From the NCBI RefSeq assembly GCF_020164555.1, contig NZ_JAIQZB010000002.1, positions 186,001 to 250,000 of the forward strand: a DNA stretch of 64,000 nt, given 5' to 3'. Positions 45,465 through 53,036 of the stretch are shown piece after piece. The notes beneath the pieces were generated by a model. The model was not told where the DNA came from and ran no database searches. It saw only the letters and a list, made by a program, of their open reading frames with translations. Position numbers and translations under genes: made by a program. The stretch comes from Salegentibacter lacus (GTDB lineage Bacteria; Bacteroidota; Bacteroidia; Flavobacteriales; Flavobacteriaceae). Each line of letters starts with the position of its first letter. Position 1 is the stretch's first letter.

Positions 45465-46649
45465 TTATTTGCCAATTGCTTCAATTCCGGGCAATGATTT
45501 TCCTTCTAACATCTCCAGCATGGCACCGCCACCGGTAGAAACATAGCTTACTTTTTCTTCAAAACCGAATTTTTTAACCGCGGCTACAGAATCTCCACCA
45601 CCCACTAAAGAGAAGGCTCCATTTTTGGTGGCTTCAGCAATTGAGTTTCCTAAAGCGATGGTTCCTTTTGAAAATTTATCCATTTCAAAAACTCCAAGTG
45701 GTCCATTCCAAAGAATGATTTTAGATTTTTGAATTACAGCATCGAAATTTTTAATACTCTCTGGTCCTGCGTCAAGACCCATCCAGCCATCTGGAATTTC
45801 ATTGATTTTAGTGGTATCTGTTGAAGCTTGTTCAGAAAAACTATCAGCGATTACAGAATCTACTGGTAGATGAACCTGTACATTTTTAGCTTCGGCTTTT
45901 TTAAGAATTTCCAAAGCTAACTCCTGCTTATCTTCTTCTACGAGAGAATTTCCTATTTTTCCACCTTTGGCGAGAATAAAAGTATAGGCCATTCCACCCC
46001 CAATAATCAAATGGTCTACTTTATCAAGAATATTTTCAATTACGGTAATTTTAGACGACACTTTTGCACCACCTAAAACTGCGGTTACTGGTTTCTCTTT
46101 ACTGTGAAGCACTTTATCGAGATTTTTGATCTCTTTTTCTAGTAAATACCCAAAACATTTATCATCAAAATATTTAGCTACTATTGTAGTTGAGGCGTGG
46201 GCACGGTGAGCTGTACCAAAGGCATCGTTTACGTAAATATCACCTAGCTGGGAAAGTTGTTTTGCAAATTCTTCGTCACCGCCTTTTTCCTCTTTGTGAA
46301 ATCTAAGGTTTTCCAGCAACAAAATTTCGCCGGAATTTAAATTATCGGCTGCGGTTTTAACATCATCCCCAACACAGTCGTTCACAAATTTTGGTTCTAC
46401 GCCAATAACTTCCGAAACTTTTCTCACAATATGTTTTAGTGAATACTTTTCTTCACGACCTTCAGGTCGGCCAAGGTGCGACATTAAAACTACGCTCCCA
46501 CCATCTTCCAGTATCTTAAGAATTGTTGGTTTTGCAGCTTCAATTCTATTGGCATCAGTTACCTGGCCTTCTTTATTTAAGGGTACATTAAAGTCTACTC
46601 TTATTAATGCCTGTTTGTCTTTAAAATTAAAATCGTTTAAAGTCTTCAT
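45465..46649 (-). CDS. pgk: Phosphoglycerate kinase
   Basis: Transfers phosphate from 1,3-bisphosphoglycerate to ADP in glycolysis. The 394-residue protein has RVDFNVPLN, the substrate-binding SHLGRPEG, the EEKGGDEEFAKQLS region, and the nucleotide-binding C-terminal GGGDSVAAVKKFG with STGGGAMLEMLEGK. I chose the ATG at 46649 (MKTLNDFNF) because longer versions from TTG 46673 or ATG 46655 add an unusual leader. It is divergent from holB. Confidence 0.95.
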   Translation of the reverse strand: MKTLNDFNFKDKQALIRVDFNVPLNKEGQVTDANRIEAAKPTILKILEDGGSVVLMSHLGRPEGREEKYSLKHIVRKVSEVIGVEPKFVNDCVGDDVKTAADNLNSGEILLLENLRFHKEEKGGDEEFAKQLSQLGDIYVNDAFGTAHRAHASTTIVAKYFDDKCFGYLLEKEIKNLDKVLHSKEKPVTAVLGGAKVSSKITVIENILDKVDHLIIGGGMAYTFILAKGGKIGNSLVEEDKQELALEILKKAEAKNVQVHLPVDSVIADSFSEQASTDTTKINEIPDGWMGLDAGPESIKNFDAVIQKSKIILWNGPLGVFEMDKFSKGTIALGNSIAEATKNGAFSLVGGGDSVAAVKKFGFEEKVSYVSTGGGAMLEMLEGKSLPGIEAIGK

Positions 46650-46778
46650 TTTCATTTCTTTTTTTAAAACCAAAAAATCTGGTTTGGTTGGTTAAGTTTA
46701 AGCCCAATCGGCTTTTATTCAGCATACGCTATTTACAAATATAAATTTTTCCGAAGACATTAAAGTGTATATAAATTT

Positions 46779-46786
46779 TATATTTG
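46779..46786 (+). promoter_or_regulatory. Putative -7 element very close to the holB start
   Basis: TATATTTG ends only 3 bases before the ATG at 46790. If used, the mRNA would be leaderless or translation would start further in. Confidence 0.4.
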
Positions 46787-46789
46787 CTT

Positions 46790-47944
46790 ATGCTTTTTGA
46801 AGAAATAATAGGTTTACAGCATTTAAAGAAACATCTTACTACCACCGCAGATAACGGTCGTGTTCCGCACGCACAGTTATTTGTAGGAAAAAGTGGTAGT
46901 GGTACTTTACCTCTGGCCATTGCTTACGCGCAATACATACTTTGTGAAAATAAGGAAGGAAAAGACAATTCTGGAAACAGTAATTGTAATGAGCGATTTA
47001 AGAAATTGGCGCATCCCGATCTTCATTTTGCTTTTCCTGTTGCGGCAAATCAAAAGATTAAAAAACATCCTGTTTCCTCTCACTTTTTAGAAGAATGGCG
47101 GGAATTTGTAAAAACCAATCCCTACGGAAGTTTATTTGAATGGTATCAGAAACTTGGAATTGAAAATAAACAGGGTCAGATTGGGGTAGACGAAGCCCAG
47201 GAGGTGGTCAAATCCCTTTCACTAAAAGCTTATGAAGGCGGCTTTAAGATTATGATTATCTGGATGGCCGAAAAGATAAATACCGCAGCTGCTAATAAAT
47301 TGCTGAAATTAATTGAAGAACCACCAAAAAATACGCTATTCCTTCTTATAACTGAAGATGAAGAGCAAATTATACAAACCATAAGGTCGCGTTGCCAAAA
47401 ACTTCACTTCCCTCCCTTACCTGAAGATGAAATTGCTTCATTTTTAGAAAAAAACGAGAATTGCAGTAAACCTGATGCTTTAAAAGTTGCCCACCAGGCG
47501 AACGGAAGTTATACTCGCGCACTTCATTTATTACAAAAAGATAGCGGAGATCAACAATTTGAAACCTGGTTTATAAACTGGGTGCGTACTGCATTTAAAG
47601 CTAAGGGAAATCGAGCTACTGTTCTGGAGCTTATTTCCTGGAGCGAAGAAATTGCTGGGATGGGCCGGGAATCACAAAAGAGCTTTTTGCTGTATTGCAT
47701 AGACTTTTTCCGCCAGGCCTTAATGCTAAATTATAAAGCCGAAAAACTGGTATATCTCGAACCAGCCACACCAGGATTTAAATTGGAGAAATTTGCACCG
47801 TTTGTGCACGGAAATAATATTAAAGATATTATTGACGCCCTGGAAGAAGCAATTTATCATATTGAAAGAAACGGAAACGCAAAAATTATCCTAACTGATC
47901 TTTCTATTAGACTAACCCGATATTTACATAAAAAAGCCGCTTAA
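46790..47944 (+). CDS. holB: DNA polymerase III delta' subunit
   Basis: A clamp-loader subunit of 384 residues. The N-terminal AAA+ domain starts FEEIIGLQHLKKHL and has a degenerate P-loop (VGKSGSGTLPLA), as expected for the non-ATP-binding delta' subunit. The middle segment AANKLLKLIEEPPKNTLFLLIT and the following SRC motif (IRSRCQKLHFPPL) are diagnostic of this family. I chose the ATG at 46790 over a TTG at 46784. The DoxX gene follows by 4 bases. Confidence 0.88.
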   Translation: MLFEEIIGLQHLKKHLTTTADNGRVPHAQLFVGKSGSGTLPLAIAYAQYILCENKEGKDNSGNSNCNERFKKLAHPDLHFAFPVAANQKIKKHPVSSHFLEEWREFVKTNPYGSLFEWYQKLGIENKQGQIGVDEAQEVVKSLSLKAYEGGFKIMIIWMAEKINTAAANKLLKLIEEPPKNTLFLLITEDEEQIIQTIRSRCQKLHFPPLPEDEIASFLEKNENCSKPDALKVAHQANGSYTRALHLLQKDSGDQQFETWFINWVRTAFKAKGNRATVLELISWSEEIAGMGRESQKSFLLYCIDFFRQALMLNYKAEKLVYLEPATPGFKLEKFAPFVHGNNIKDIIDALEEAIYHIERNGNAKIILTDLSIRLTRYLHKKAA

Positions 47945-47948
47945 CATT

Positions 47949-48344
47949 ATGCAAAACCTTTACGCTAATATTACCGAAATACTTATTTTAATTTTTATTC
48001 TTATCACTTTTTTACAATCGGGTATAGATAAAGCTGCCGATTGGAAAGGAAATACCGGTTGGTTAAAAGAGCATTTTTTAGGAACATTTCTTGCTGGGCA
48101 GGTGCCTCTTATGGTGGGAATAATAATGATAATTGAAATCATTACAGGTTTTGCCACTATCCTGGGAATTATATGGCTAATCGCTTATAATGATCCCACA
48201 ATAGCGCTTTACGCCTGCATCCTGGCTGCTATCACCCTTTTAATGTTATTATTCGGACAAAGAATTGCTAAAGATTACGCCGGAGCTTTTACATTAACCG
48301 GCTACTTTATCGTAGTGATCTTTGGAGTTTACTTAATGTCTTAA
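47949..48344 (+). CDS. DoxX-like small membrane protein
   Basis: A 131-residue inner-membrane protein with four hydrophobic helices, resembling the DoxX family (FIL...TFLQSGIDKAADWKGN...FL). Such proteins are often linked to redox or thiol metabolism, but specific function is unknown. It starts 4 bases after holB, so it is cotranscribed, and its transcript would end at the split hairpin at 48353-48484. Confidence 0.72.
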   Translation: MQNLYANITEILILIFILITFLQSGIDKAADWKGNTGWLKEHFLGTFLAGQVPLMVGIIMIIEIITGFATILGIIWLIAYNDPTIALYACILAAITLLMLLFGQRIAKDYAGAFTLTGYFIVVIFGVYLMS

Positions 48345-48352
48345 AATAGAAA

Positions 48353-48484
48353 GAGGCCTGAGAAGTAATTCTTATCGTCAAGCTGTCCCGAAGCTTCGGG
48401 ATGTTTCAGCTTCTAAGTTAATTGAACCTAGATCCTGAAATAAATTCAGGATGACAATTATAGAAAACTTCTCAGACCCCTTTT
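48353..48484. terminator. Split terminator-like stem enclosing a repeat copy
   Basis: AGAGGCCTGAGAAGT (48353-48366 region) pairs largely with ACTTCTCAGACCCCT (48467-48481), followed by Ts. The loop is about 100 bases and consists of a two-hairpin repeat copy. It lies between the convergent DoxX and OmpH genes. Confidence 0.55.
48376..48455. repeat. Two-hairpin intergenic repeat, copy with substituted arm
   Basis: Outer arms CGTCA and TGAC and the blocks TTTCAGCTTCTAA and GATCCTGAAATAAATTCAGG match the family. In the first half the usual AACTTG loop is replaced by the palindrome TCCCGAAGCTTCGGGA. Confidence 0.7.
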
Positions 48485-48503
48485 AAAAACTCAGAACTTA
48501 AAA

Positions 48504-49019
48504 CTAGTTCTTGTTATAAGTCTCATTCAAATTATCAAGGATTTCCTGGGTTAGATCTTTCCCATCTTTCGCATACATAATGTTAGCAGACTCGTTAGAA
48601 CCAAAAATGTAGGTGTAGCCATTCTCTTCACCATAATCTGCTACATAATCTTTCACTTTATCTACAATAGAATCTATTACAGCATCGCTCTGCTCTCTAA
48701 GCCTATTCCCCTGCATTTGTTGCTGCTGCTGAATTCTCTGTTGCTTTTGCATTAACTCCTGCTCTTTTTCCTGGCGTTGCGCCTGAGACATAGAATTCAT
48801 TTCCTGTTGGTAAGCCTGAACTTCCTGCTGAAATCCTTTGGCAATAGAATCTAATTGTCTTTTTACCGAATCTGATTTTGTAGTAAAGTCAGCTTCCACA
48901 TCTTTCATTTCTTTGTATTCCTGAATTAGTTTTGTGGTATCTACATATGCCGTTTTTTCCTGATTACAGGAAGTAAGGAAAACAGCTAGTACCAAAATCA
49001 TTAAAAGTTTTTTCATCAT
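48504..49019 (-). CDS. OmpH/Skp-family periplasmic chaperone-like lipoprotein
   Basis: A 171-residue protein with a lipobox (LTSC, C18), so it is lipid-anchored, unlike soluble E. coli Skp. The body begins AYVDTTKLIQEYKEMKD and continues as a long Gln-rich coiled coil (about 60-125), then the YTYIFGSNESANIMYAKDGKDLT C-terminal strand typical of OmpH. The likely role is to hold outer-membrane proteins in the periplasm. It is a single gene with a promoter-like element upstream. Confidence 0.88.
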   Translation of the reverse strand: MMKKLLMILVLAVFLTSCNQEKTAYVDTTKLIQEYKEMKDVEADFTTKSDSVKRQLDSIAKGFQQEVQAYQQEMNSMSQAQRQEKEQELMQKQQRIQQQQQMQGNRLREQSDAVIDSIVDKVKDYVADYGEENGYTYIFGSNESANIMYAKDGKDLTQEILDNLNETYNKN

Positions 49020-49038
49020 TATTTTAATTTGTTTGAAG

Positions 49039-49046
49039 CAAATGTA
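49039..49046 (-). promoter_or_regulatory. Putative -7 element of the OmpH gene
   Basis: On the minus strand this reads TACATTTG, a full TAnnTTTG match, 19 bases before the ATG. Confidence 0.5.
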
Positions 49047-49245
49047 TGAAAGTTAAATTTTCGATGTAAATCAAAATTGAATAATAAAGCGATATAGTGA
49101 TTTCTTATATCAAGAAACTAAATCATAAATTTTACTAATGAAAAACGAGTCAAATAAACTCTTTTTAATAGATTTTCTCACTTAAAACCACCCAGTAGTC
49201 CATTTTAAAAACAAAGTATCTTTAAATAAGCTTAAAATGCGATTT

Positions 49246-50079
49246 TTAGCATTTTTGAAAGAAATATACGAGAGAAGAATACTCTGAAGTGCTTTGTGCT
49301 TTTAAATTTGATTCCAGACCAGTTTTAAAAGCTTTTACCATATTTGATTTTCCCGTTTTGTTTTTTTCTGAAAGTAAACTCACATAGAAGGAATCAAAAA
49401 CAAGAGGTTTGGTTTTGAGCTTTTCAAAATTATGATTTTTGAATAACTCGGTAATTCCAGTTTGAGAAAAATGCCAAAGATGTCTGGGCACATCGTAAGC
49501 CGCCCAAAATTCTTTGTAGTATTCAGCATCAAAACTTTTATAATTGGGAACCGCGATAACTGTTATCCCATCCGGTTTCAATAAGCGATGCAATTCTTTA
49601 AGCTGAAAATCTAAATCTGGAACGTGCTCCAAAACATGCCACATAGAAATTATATCAAAAGAATTGTCCTTAAAGTAGGACAATTCTTGCTGAAGTTCAA
49701 TGCCCTTTTCAGCGGCTAATTTTCTTGCTTGTGCATTTGGTTCAATACCCTCCACATTCCATTTCTTCCTTTTGGCAGTTTGCAAAAAATCCCCAGTTCC
49801 GGCACCGATATCCAATAAATTATTTCCTTTGGAAACTTTATTGATCCATTTTAATTTTTGCATCAACATAAAATTCTTGACAGCCTGGTAAATTTTATCT
49901 GTAAAACTTTTACTGGAATCTGTATGAGAAATATAATTTTCACTTTCGTAGTAAACCGAAAGATTTTCAGGTTTTGGAATTGTTTCTAATATTTTAAAAT
50001 CACTTCTCTCTTGTAATCGAAATTCATCACCAGAAACTAAATGATCTTTACAAGTTAAATGAAAATTTTTATCGCTCAT
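49246..50079 (-). CDS. Class I SAM-dependent methyltransferase
   Basis: A 277-residue methyltransferase of unknown substrate. The SAM-binding motif I is NLLDIGAGTGDFL (about 98-110) with the acidic residue in VEGIEPN, and motif IV-like FDIISMWHVLEHVPD follows. The N-terminal stretch YYESENYISHTDSS is shared by a group of glycan- or small-molecule-modifying methyltransferases in Bacteroidota. Its ATG overlaps the stop of the upstream lipoprotein gene by one base. Confidence 0.82.
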   Translation of the reverse strand: MSDKNFHLTCKDHLVSGDEFRLQERSDFKILETIPKPENLSVYYESENYISHTDSSKSFTDKIYQAVKNFMLMQKLKWINKVSKGNNLLDIGAGTGDFLQTAKRKKWNVEGIEPNAQARKLAAEKGIELQQELSYFKDNSFDIISMWHVLEHVPDLDFQLKELHRLLKPDGITVIAVPNYKSFDAEYYKEFWAAYDVPRHLWHFSQTGITELFKNHNFEKLKTKPLVFDSFYVSLLSEKNKTGKSNMVKAFKTGLESNLKAQSTSEYSSLVYFFQKC

Positions 50080-50570
50080 TAAAAGAATTTTTGATCGGGA
50101 TTATTCTGGGTGAAGTTTCTAAATTCTTTGCGCATTTCAGTTAATTCTTCGAGTAATGGTTTTTGAAAAATAGAATTTTCTGCTAAGTGATCTACTCCGG
50201 TTTTATCGGTTACGGTAATACCTACAAAAAACTGTAGATCACTCTGTCTAGTTTCCACTCCACCGCCAAAAAAAAGTCCGGTGAAATCCATATACTCTTC
50301 CCTATCTGAATAATCAAAAACGGTGACAATAAATTCATGATCTGAATCCTTTAAAAAACTTGTTTTAAAATTCATTAAATCATCTTCGCTTTCTAAAGCA
50401 AAATAATTCCTAAACCAATCTCTTGTTTTTTGCACCTTAATGGAACTACTAAATTTAAAAGAGGTATAACCTGATTTATCTTCGGGAGAATTTAATTCTG
50501 AATTCTTAATTTCCTTTACGGAATGCGTAGTAATTATACAGGATTGTAAAATCAAAAAAGTGAAGAGCAA
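50079..50570 (-). CDS. Small lipoprotein of unknown function
   Basis: About 163 residues with a lipobox (LQSC) almost at the N-terminus, so it is probably an envelope lipoprotein. I do not recognise the family. The only normal start codon is a TTG at 50570, which leaves a signal peptide with no positive residues. The frame is open further upstream and would add a basic, hydrophobic leader (HYLKTSLGNKSFLLL), so a rare start such as ATT is possible. It is translationally coupled to the methyltransferase. Confidence 0.55.
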   Translation of the reverse strand: MLFTFLILQSCIITTHSVKEIKNSELNSPEDKSGYTSFKFSSSIKVQKTRDWFRNYFALESEDDLMNFKTSFLKDSDHEFIVTVFDYSDREEYMDFTGLFFGGGVETRQSDLQFFVGITVTDKTGVDHLAENSIFQKPLLEELTEMRKEFRNFTQNNPDQKFF

Positions 50571-50689
50571 TAAGAAGCTCTTATTCCCTAAACTCGTTTT
50601 TAAATAATGAAAAATTCGATTGATCTTTAATAGTTTTTCAGGTTAATCCCCCTAGATTTATAACAAAAATGTACTTCAAAAAGAAAAAT

Positions 50690-50705
50690 TGTTCCACGTG
50701 GAACT
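50690..50705. other. parS-like palindrome, site 1
   Basis: TGTTCCACGTGGAACT is 15 of 16 identical to a perfect palindrome TGTTCCACGTGGAACA. It differs from the ParB-binding parS consensus TGTTNCACGTGAAACA at the G in the right arm and the final base. It lies just past the mnmG stop. Confidence 0.65.
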
Positions 50706-50712
50706 TTTAAAA

Positions 50713-52584
50713 TTATCTTCCCATATAAACCAATAAAACAGAAATATCATTAGGGCTAACTCCGCTTATTCTTGATGCCTGTGAAATGGATGTTGGTTGA
50801 ATTTTATTCAGTTTTTCCCGTGCCTCAAAAGACATAGATTTGATTTTAGAATAATCAAAACTATTCGGAATTTTCACATCTTCTAGCCTATTCAGCTTAT
50901 CGGCATTGTTCTTTTCCTTTTCAATATATCCTGAATATTTTACTTGAATTTCGGTCTGTTCCAAAATCTCGGTATTCAAATTATTCTCCTGAATATATTC
51001 TTCTACTCCGGGGAAATTTCGAACATCTTCCATCGTAATATTTGGACGAGAAAATATTTTAAAGATCTTATCGCTTTGCTTCATTGGAGAAGAATTATTT
51101 TCTTCCAAAATAGGATTTGCATCCTCGTGAGAAACACTTTTATTCTTAAGGAAATTTACAAAATCAGAAGACTTTTCTTTCTTCTCTTCCATTTTTCGCA
51201 TACGTTCTTCAGAAGCCAAACCTAATTTATAAGAGCGCTCGGTCAATCTAAAATCGGCATTATCCTGTCGCAATAAAGTTCTATATTCAGCACGGGAAGT
51301 AAACATTCTATAAGGCTCTTCTGTACCCTTTGTAATAAGATCGTCTATAAGAACACCTATGTATGCTTCGTTCCTTTTTATAATAAATTCTTCTTTTTCC
51401 TGCACTTTTAAAGCAGCATTTATTCCAGCCATTAATCCCTGGCAAGCGGCTTCTTCGTATCCTGTAGTTCCATTAATTTGACCAGCAAAATATAGCCCTT
51501 CGACAAGCTTTGTTTCTAAAGTATGTTTCAACTGTGTAGGTGGAAAATAATCGTATTCTATAGCATAACCTGGTCTAAAGAATTTCACTTTTTCAAATCC
51601 GGCAACTGAACGCAAAGCTTTAAATTGAACATCCTCCGGTAGCGAAGTAGAAAAACCATTTACATAAACTTCAACGGTATTCCAGCCTTCTGGTTCTACA
51701 AAAAGTTGATGCCTGTCTTTATCAGCAAAACGATTTATTTTATCTTCAATACTTGGGCAATATCTAGGACCAATACTTTGAATACGTCCATTAAACATTG
51801 GAGATCTTTCAAAGCCATCTTTAAGAATTTCATGCACCTCTGGGGAGGTGTAAGTCATATAACAAGACCGCTGTTTTTTTAAAGGCTGGGTTTCATCTAA
51901 AAAAGAAAATTTAGAAGGAACATCATCTCCGGGCTGCTCTATCATTTTAGAATAATCTAAGGATCTGCCATCTACTCTTGGAGGTGTTCCGGTTTTCATT
52001 CTACCCGATTCAAAACCTACATCAACAAGATCTTTTGTGATTCCGGTTGCGGCTCTTTCTCCCGCTCTACCTCCTCCAAAATTCTTATCTCCAATATGAA
52101 TTAATCCATTTAAAAAAGTACCGTTGGTTAACACTACAGATTTAGCACGAATTTCCAAACCCAAAGAAGTTCTCACACCTTTAAGTTCATTGCCTTCTAA
52201 AATCAAACCGGCAACCATTTCCTGGTAGAAATCTAGATTAGGTGTTTGTTCTAATCTAAGCCTCCAATGCTCCGCAAACATCATTCTGTCGCTTTGCACT
52301 CTCGGACTCCACATTGCAGGCCCTTTAGATTTATTAAGCATTTTAAATTGAATGGCGCTGCTGTCACTTACTAATCCGCTGTAACCTCCCATCGCATCAA
52401 TTTCACGCAAAATTTGCCCTTTTGCGATTCCGCCCATAGCAGGATTACAACTCATTTGCGCAATATTTTGAAGGTTCATCGTCACCAATAAGGTTTTTGA
52501 ACCCAAATTTGCAGCTGCGGCTGCGGCTTCGCTTCCTGCGTGACCGGCACCAACTACTATAACATCATATTCATCTTCGAACAT
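50713..52584 (-). CDS. mnmG: tRNA uridine-5-carboxymethylaminomethyl modification enzyme MnmG (GidA)
   Basis: An FAD protein of 623 residues that, with MnmE, modifies the wobble uridine of tRNAs. The Rossmann motif VVGAGHAGSEAA at the N-terminus, MSCNPAMGGIAKGQ, and the GTPPRVDGRS and GYEEAACQGLMAGINAAL segments are all family signatures. The C-terminal helical domain ending in GVSPNDISVLLVYMGR binds MnmE. It is flanked by two parS-like sites, fitting the often origin-proximal position of gidA. Confidence 0.96.
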   Translation of the reverse strand: MFEDEYDVIVVGAGHAGSEAAAAAANLGSKTLLVTMNLQNIAQMSCNPAMGGIAKGQILREIDAMGGYSGLVSDSSAIQFKMLNKSKGPAMWSPRVQSDRMMFAEHWRLRLEQTPNLDFYQEMVAGLILEGNELKGVRTSLGLEIRAKSVVLTNGTFLNGLIHIGDKNFGGGRAGERAATGITKDLVDVGFESGRMKTGTPPRVDGRSLDYSKMIEQPGDDVPSKFSFLDETQPLKKQRSCYMTYTSPEVHEILKDGFERSPMFNGRIQSIGPRYCPSIEDKINRFADKDRHQLFVEPEGWNTVEVYVNGFSTSLPEDVQFKALRSVAGFEKVKFFRPGYAIEYDYFPPTQLKHTLETKLVEGLYFAGQINGTTGYEEAACQGLMAGINAALKVQEKEEFIIKRNEAYIGVLIDDLITKGTEEPYRMFTSRAEYRTLLRQDNADFRLTERSYKLGLASEERMRKMEEKKEKSSDFVNFLKNKSVSHEDANPILEENNSSPMKQSDKIFKIFSRPNITMEDVRNFPGVEEYIQENNLNTEILEQTEIQVKYSGYIEKEKNNADKLNRLEDVKIPNSFDYSKIKSMSFEAREKLNKIQPTSISQASRISGVSPNDISVLLVYMGR

Positions 52585-52604
52585 AAAATATCTTCTTTCT
52601 AAAT

Positions 52605-53036
52605 TTATTGTTCCACGTGGAACAATGCAATCTTTTCGTCTTCCTTCTGTCGCATTTCCTTAGTTTCGCTTTCAGATTTATCACCATATCCGCATAAATG
52701 CAAAATACCGTGACTCATCACTCGTTTAAGCTCTTCAGAAAAATCAACATTATATTCCTTGGCATTTTCTAAGACACGATCGGTACTAATAAAAATATCG
52801 CCGTTTAATTCATTTCCTTCAGAATTATCGAAGGAAATAATATCAGTATATGTATCGTGCTCCAAAAACTTTAAATTGATCTTATACAAATAATGATCAT
52901 CACAAAAAATATAATTGATCTCACCAAGATCTTTCTTCTCCGAGGTAACCACTTCCCTGATCCATTTGTCAAAAGACTTTTCATCCTCTAATTCAAAATC
53001 ATTTTCTGAATAAAAATTAATTATCTGTTTGCTCAA
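52605..53036 (-). CDS. ybeY: Endoribonuclease / rRNA maturation factor YbeY
   Basis: A metal-dependent RNase of 143 residues for 16S rRNA 3' maturation and ribosome quality control. The core DIISFDNSEGNELNGDIFIS and HGILHLCGYGD are characteristic. The usual three-His site H-x3-H-x5-H reads H109, H113 and D119, so the third ligand is Asp. The start is a TTG overlapping the DUF4175 gene by 20 bases; no ATG is available. The last residues LFHVEQ are encoded by a parS-like palindrome. Confidence 0.9.
   Translation of the reverse strand: MSKQIINFYSENDFELEDEKSFDKWIREVVTSEKKDLGEINYIFCDDHYLYKINLKFLEHDTYTDIISFDNSEGNELNGDIFISTDRVLENAKEYNVDFSEELKRVMSHGILHLCGYGDKSESETKEMRQKEDEKIALFHVEQ
52609..52624. other. 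parS-like palindrome, site 2, inside ybeY
   Basis: TGTTCCACGTGGAACA is a perfect 16-base palindrome closely matching the ParB-binding parS consensus. It overlaps the last codons of ybeY and encodes most of FHVEQ. It is about 1.9 kb from site 1, on the other side of mnmG. Confidence 0.72.
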
